Positions 62,641 through 64,000 of a stretch of 64,000 bases of DNA are shown piece after piece. Under the pieces are notes generated by a model. The model was not told the DNA's origin, made no database searches, and was given only the letters and a program-made list of their open reading frames with translations. The DNA lies in assembly GCA_031772625.1 (NCBI GenBank), contig CM062810.1, positions 452,166,014 to 452,230,013 of the forward strand. The letters run 5' to 3'. The translations under genes were made by a program, and so were the position numbers. Position 1 is the first letter of the stretch; each line of letters begins with the position of its first letter. The stretch comes from Pinus tabuliformis. Lineage: Eukaryota > Streptophyta > Pinopsida > Pinales > Pinaceae.

Positions 62641-64000
62641 GGTATTCATGTTGATGGTCTTATTGGTTCTACCATTGGGATCACTATCAAACAAATGAGC
62701 ATAAAATTTTCCTAGTTATCTATTATTGCTACCATCACCTCAACTAAACCTACTCACATTATTGTTTAGTTAACTTAGTGTCCTAAATTGTTTGAATAAA
62801 TTATCAACCGAGGTTTGTAAGCTGATGAAGTGTGGTGCATTATATGTGCTTAGTTAACCTTCTTGTTACTTCGTTGTTTTTCATTTTATGTTGATTTTGG
62901 GGGGTTTTTGTTCTTTGATGTCTAAAAATGTACAACCTGAAACTATGAGAAAATTTAAGTGAATTTAATGAATTTTAAAGGAAAGGAAATGTTCCTAAGT
63001 TAATCTAATTTCCTAAAAATGGACCAAGAAATGTTGGCTAGTTAGAACCTAATAAAAAAAAAGCAGAGCATCTATCTTATCTTATCATTAGTCCTAATCC
63101 ACGGATATAATTCTTAAAACAAAGAATGAAATTGATGTAGAAGGTAAGTCAGTAATTGCATTCATTAAACATTCAACCATTCAATTTTGGAATATGATTA
63201 AATCAATATCCTTGAAATGATTATTGGAAATATCATTGATGCAACTAAGTGAGGATATGAAAGAAAAAAGGTAAAAGCATGTAAAACTAACTGTAAACAA
63301 CTAATGTATTTTTTACTTTCTCCAACATTCAAATGTGAAGCATTAACCTCTTGAAGTGTTGTGCAAGAAATAAATTATACCTTAGTTCCTAAGTTCCTAG
63401 GAAATTAACAATGTACTGAGTAAATTTAATCACTGTATGAATTAGACATTTAACCAGTTAGTTTAGGATCATTATCATCTTGAAATGGATTCTGAAAAAA
63501 TCCATTAACATAGTTAATTGACAATTATGTTCTAAGAAAATGAATGACAAAACAGTAAGAAAACTAAGCAATTATGTATTATTATTACTTCAATCATAAT
63601 TCAGTTTGGAAACCCGAGTCATTTTTCTCCATGAAATATCTTAGAAGACCAAGACTGCATAGTTGTGATTTATCATTATGCTATTGGTTAAAAAATGAAA
63701 TGAAATATCATCCTAATTTACAAAGCAAAATCGTTGAAAACAAAGTAATGGAAATTGAACTAAAAACCACAAATGAAAAGCCTCCTTCAGTGCAGGGGCC
63801 CTCTGCAACTGACGTGGTTGGAATGCTAGCTAGTTAAGGATGCACGTTAAATGATCATTGACAACACAAAATTTGTATTATGAAAAGAACAAAGTTTGAA
63901 TACAGAGTATTAGTAAAAATCTTGAACTTAACACGTAATTCCTACTAACTTCTCTTAGTTCTATGCAACTGATATTCAAAGGAAAATAACATAATTGTTT
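62641..64000. other. AT-rich sequence, nothing recognised
   Basis: No element ends, protein motifs or RNA genes are visible. 62641-62760 may be further decayed gag text. A short open frame at 63574-63837 has no family resemblance and I do not call it. Confidence 0.5.

Noticed and set aside
63574-63837. 87-codon frame as a host gene
   Set aside because: AT-rich, no family resemblance, no promoter or splice context.

Overview
This is nuclear DNA from a land plant with a large, retrotransposon-rich genome. The evidence is plant-type Ty1/copia and Ty3/gypsy elements, 5-bp target-site duplications (TSDs), primer-binding sites (PBS) for plant initiator tRNA-Met and tRNA-Arg, plant-type introns and AT-rich filler. 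A gymnosperm or another big-genome seed plant fits; the species cannot be fixed by eye. I see no ordinary host gene, rRNA, tRNA or CRISPR. Almost the whole window is nested LTR retrotransposons; names used here are local labels.

Nesting, outermost first. An old Ty3/gypsy gag remnant (Gyp-I; 34395-34750 and 62094-62640) received two insertions: copia Cop-F (minus, 24563-34394, running off the left) and a long LTR-type insertion H (34751-62093, TSD CATTC). Cop-F contains G, a Sirevirus-like gag-only element (25887-32540, TSD CTTTT), and its own relative Cop-D (17759-24562). Cop-D contains copia Cop-E (19644-23971, TSD GTGGA) and gypsy Gyp-C (...-17758). Gyp-C contains the 3' half of a copia (1-1817) and Gyp-A (3547-11701, TSD TTGCT). 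H contains a full-length decayed copia Cop-2 (36503-42723) and a very young gypsy, Gyp-B (44768-60235, TSD AGGTG). For A, B, E, G and H the interrupted host sequence resumes across the insertion, so the nest is well supported.

Gyp-B is the most interesting part. It is 15,468 bp with LTRs differing at one base in 1,053. It has a tRNA-Arg PBS and one long gag-protease-RT-RNase H-integrase frame broken by a single in-frame TAA. A second RNase H gene with all four catalytic acidic residues lies downstream of integrase. On the opposite strand is an apparently self-contained accessory gene: TATA box, leader intron, coding intron, and a 374-residue product resembling the plant mobile domain family. 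Gyp-A shares Gyp-B's PBS, polypurine-tract core and subterminal DNA, but carries only one intact frame encoding a nucleocapsid-protease protein without capsid, RT or integrase. A and B look like a non-autonomous/autonomous pair.

Gyp-C and H also carry accessory long frames behind a TATA box and a leader intron, so this layout may recur across families. G has 2-kb LTRs built from three tiers of tandem repeats, ending in a 25-bp hairpin-forming minisatellite. The copia elements are decayed pseudogenes. The last 1.4 kb shows nothing recognisable.
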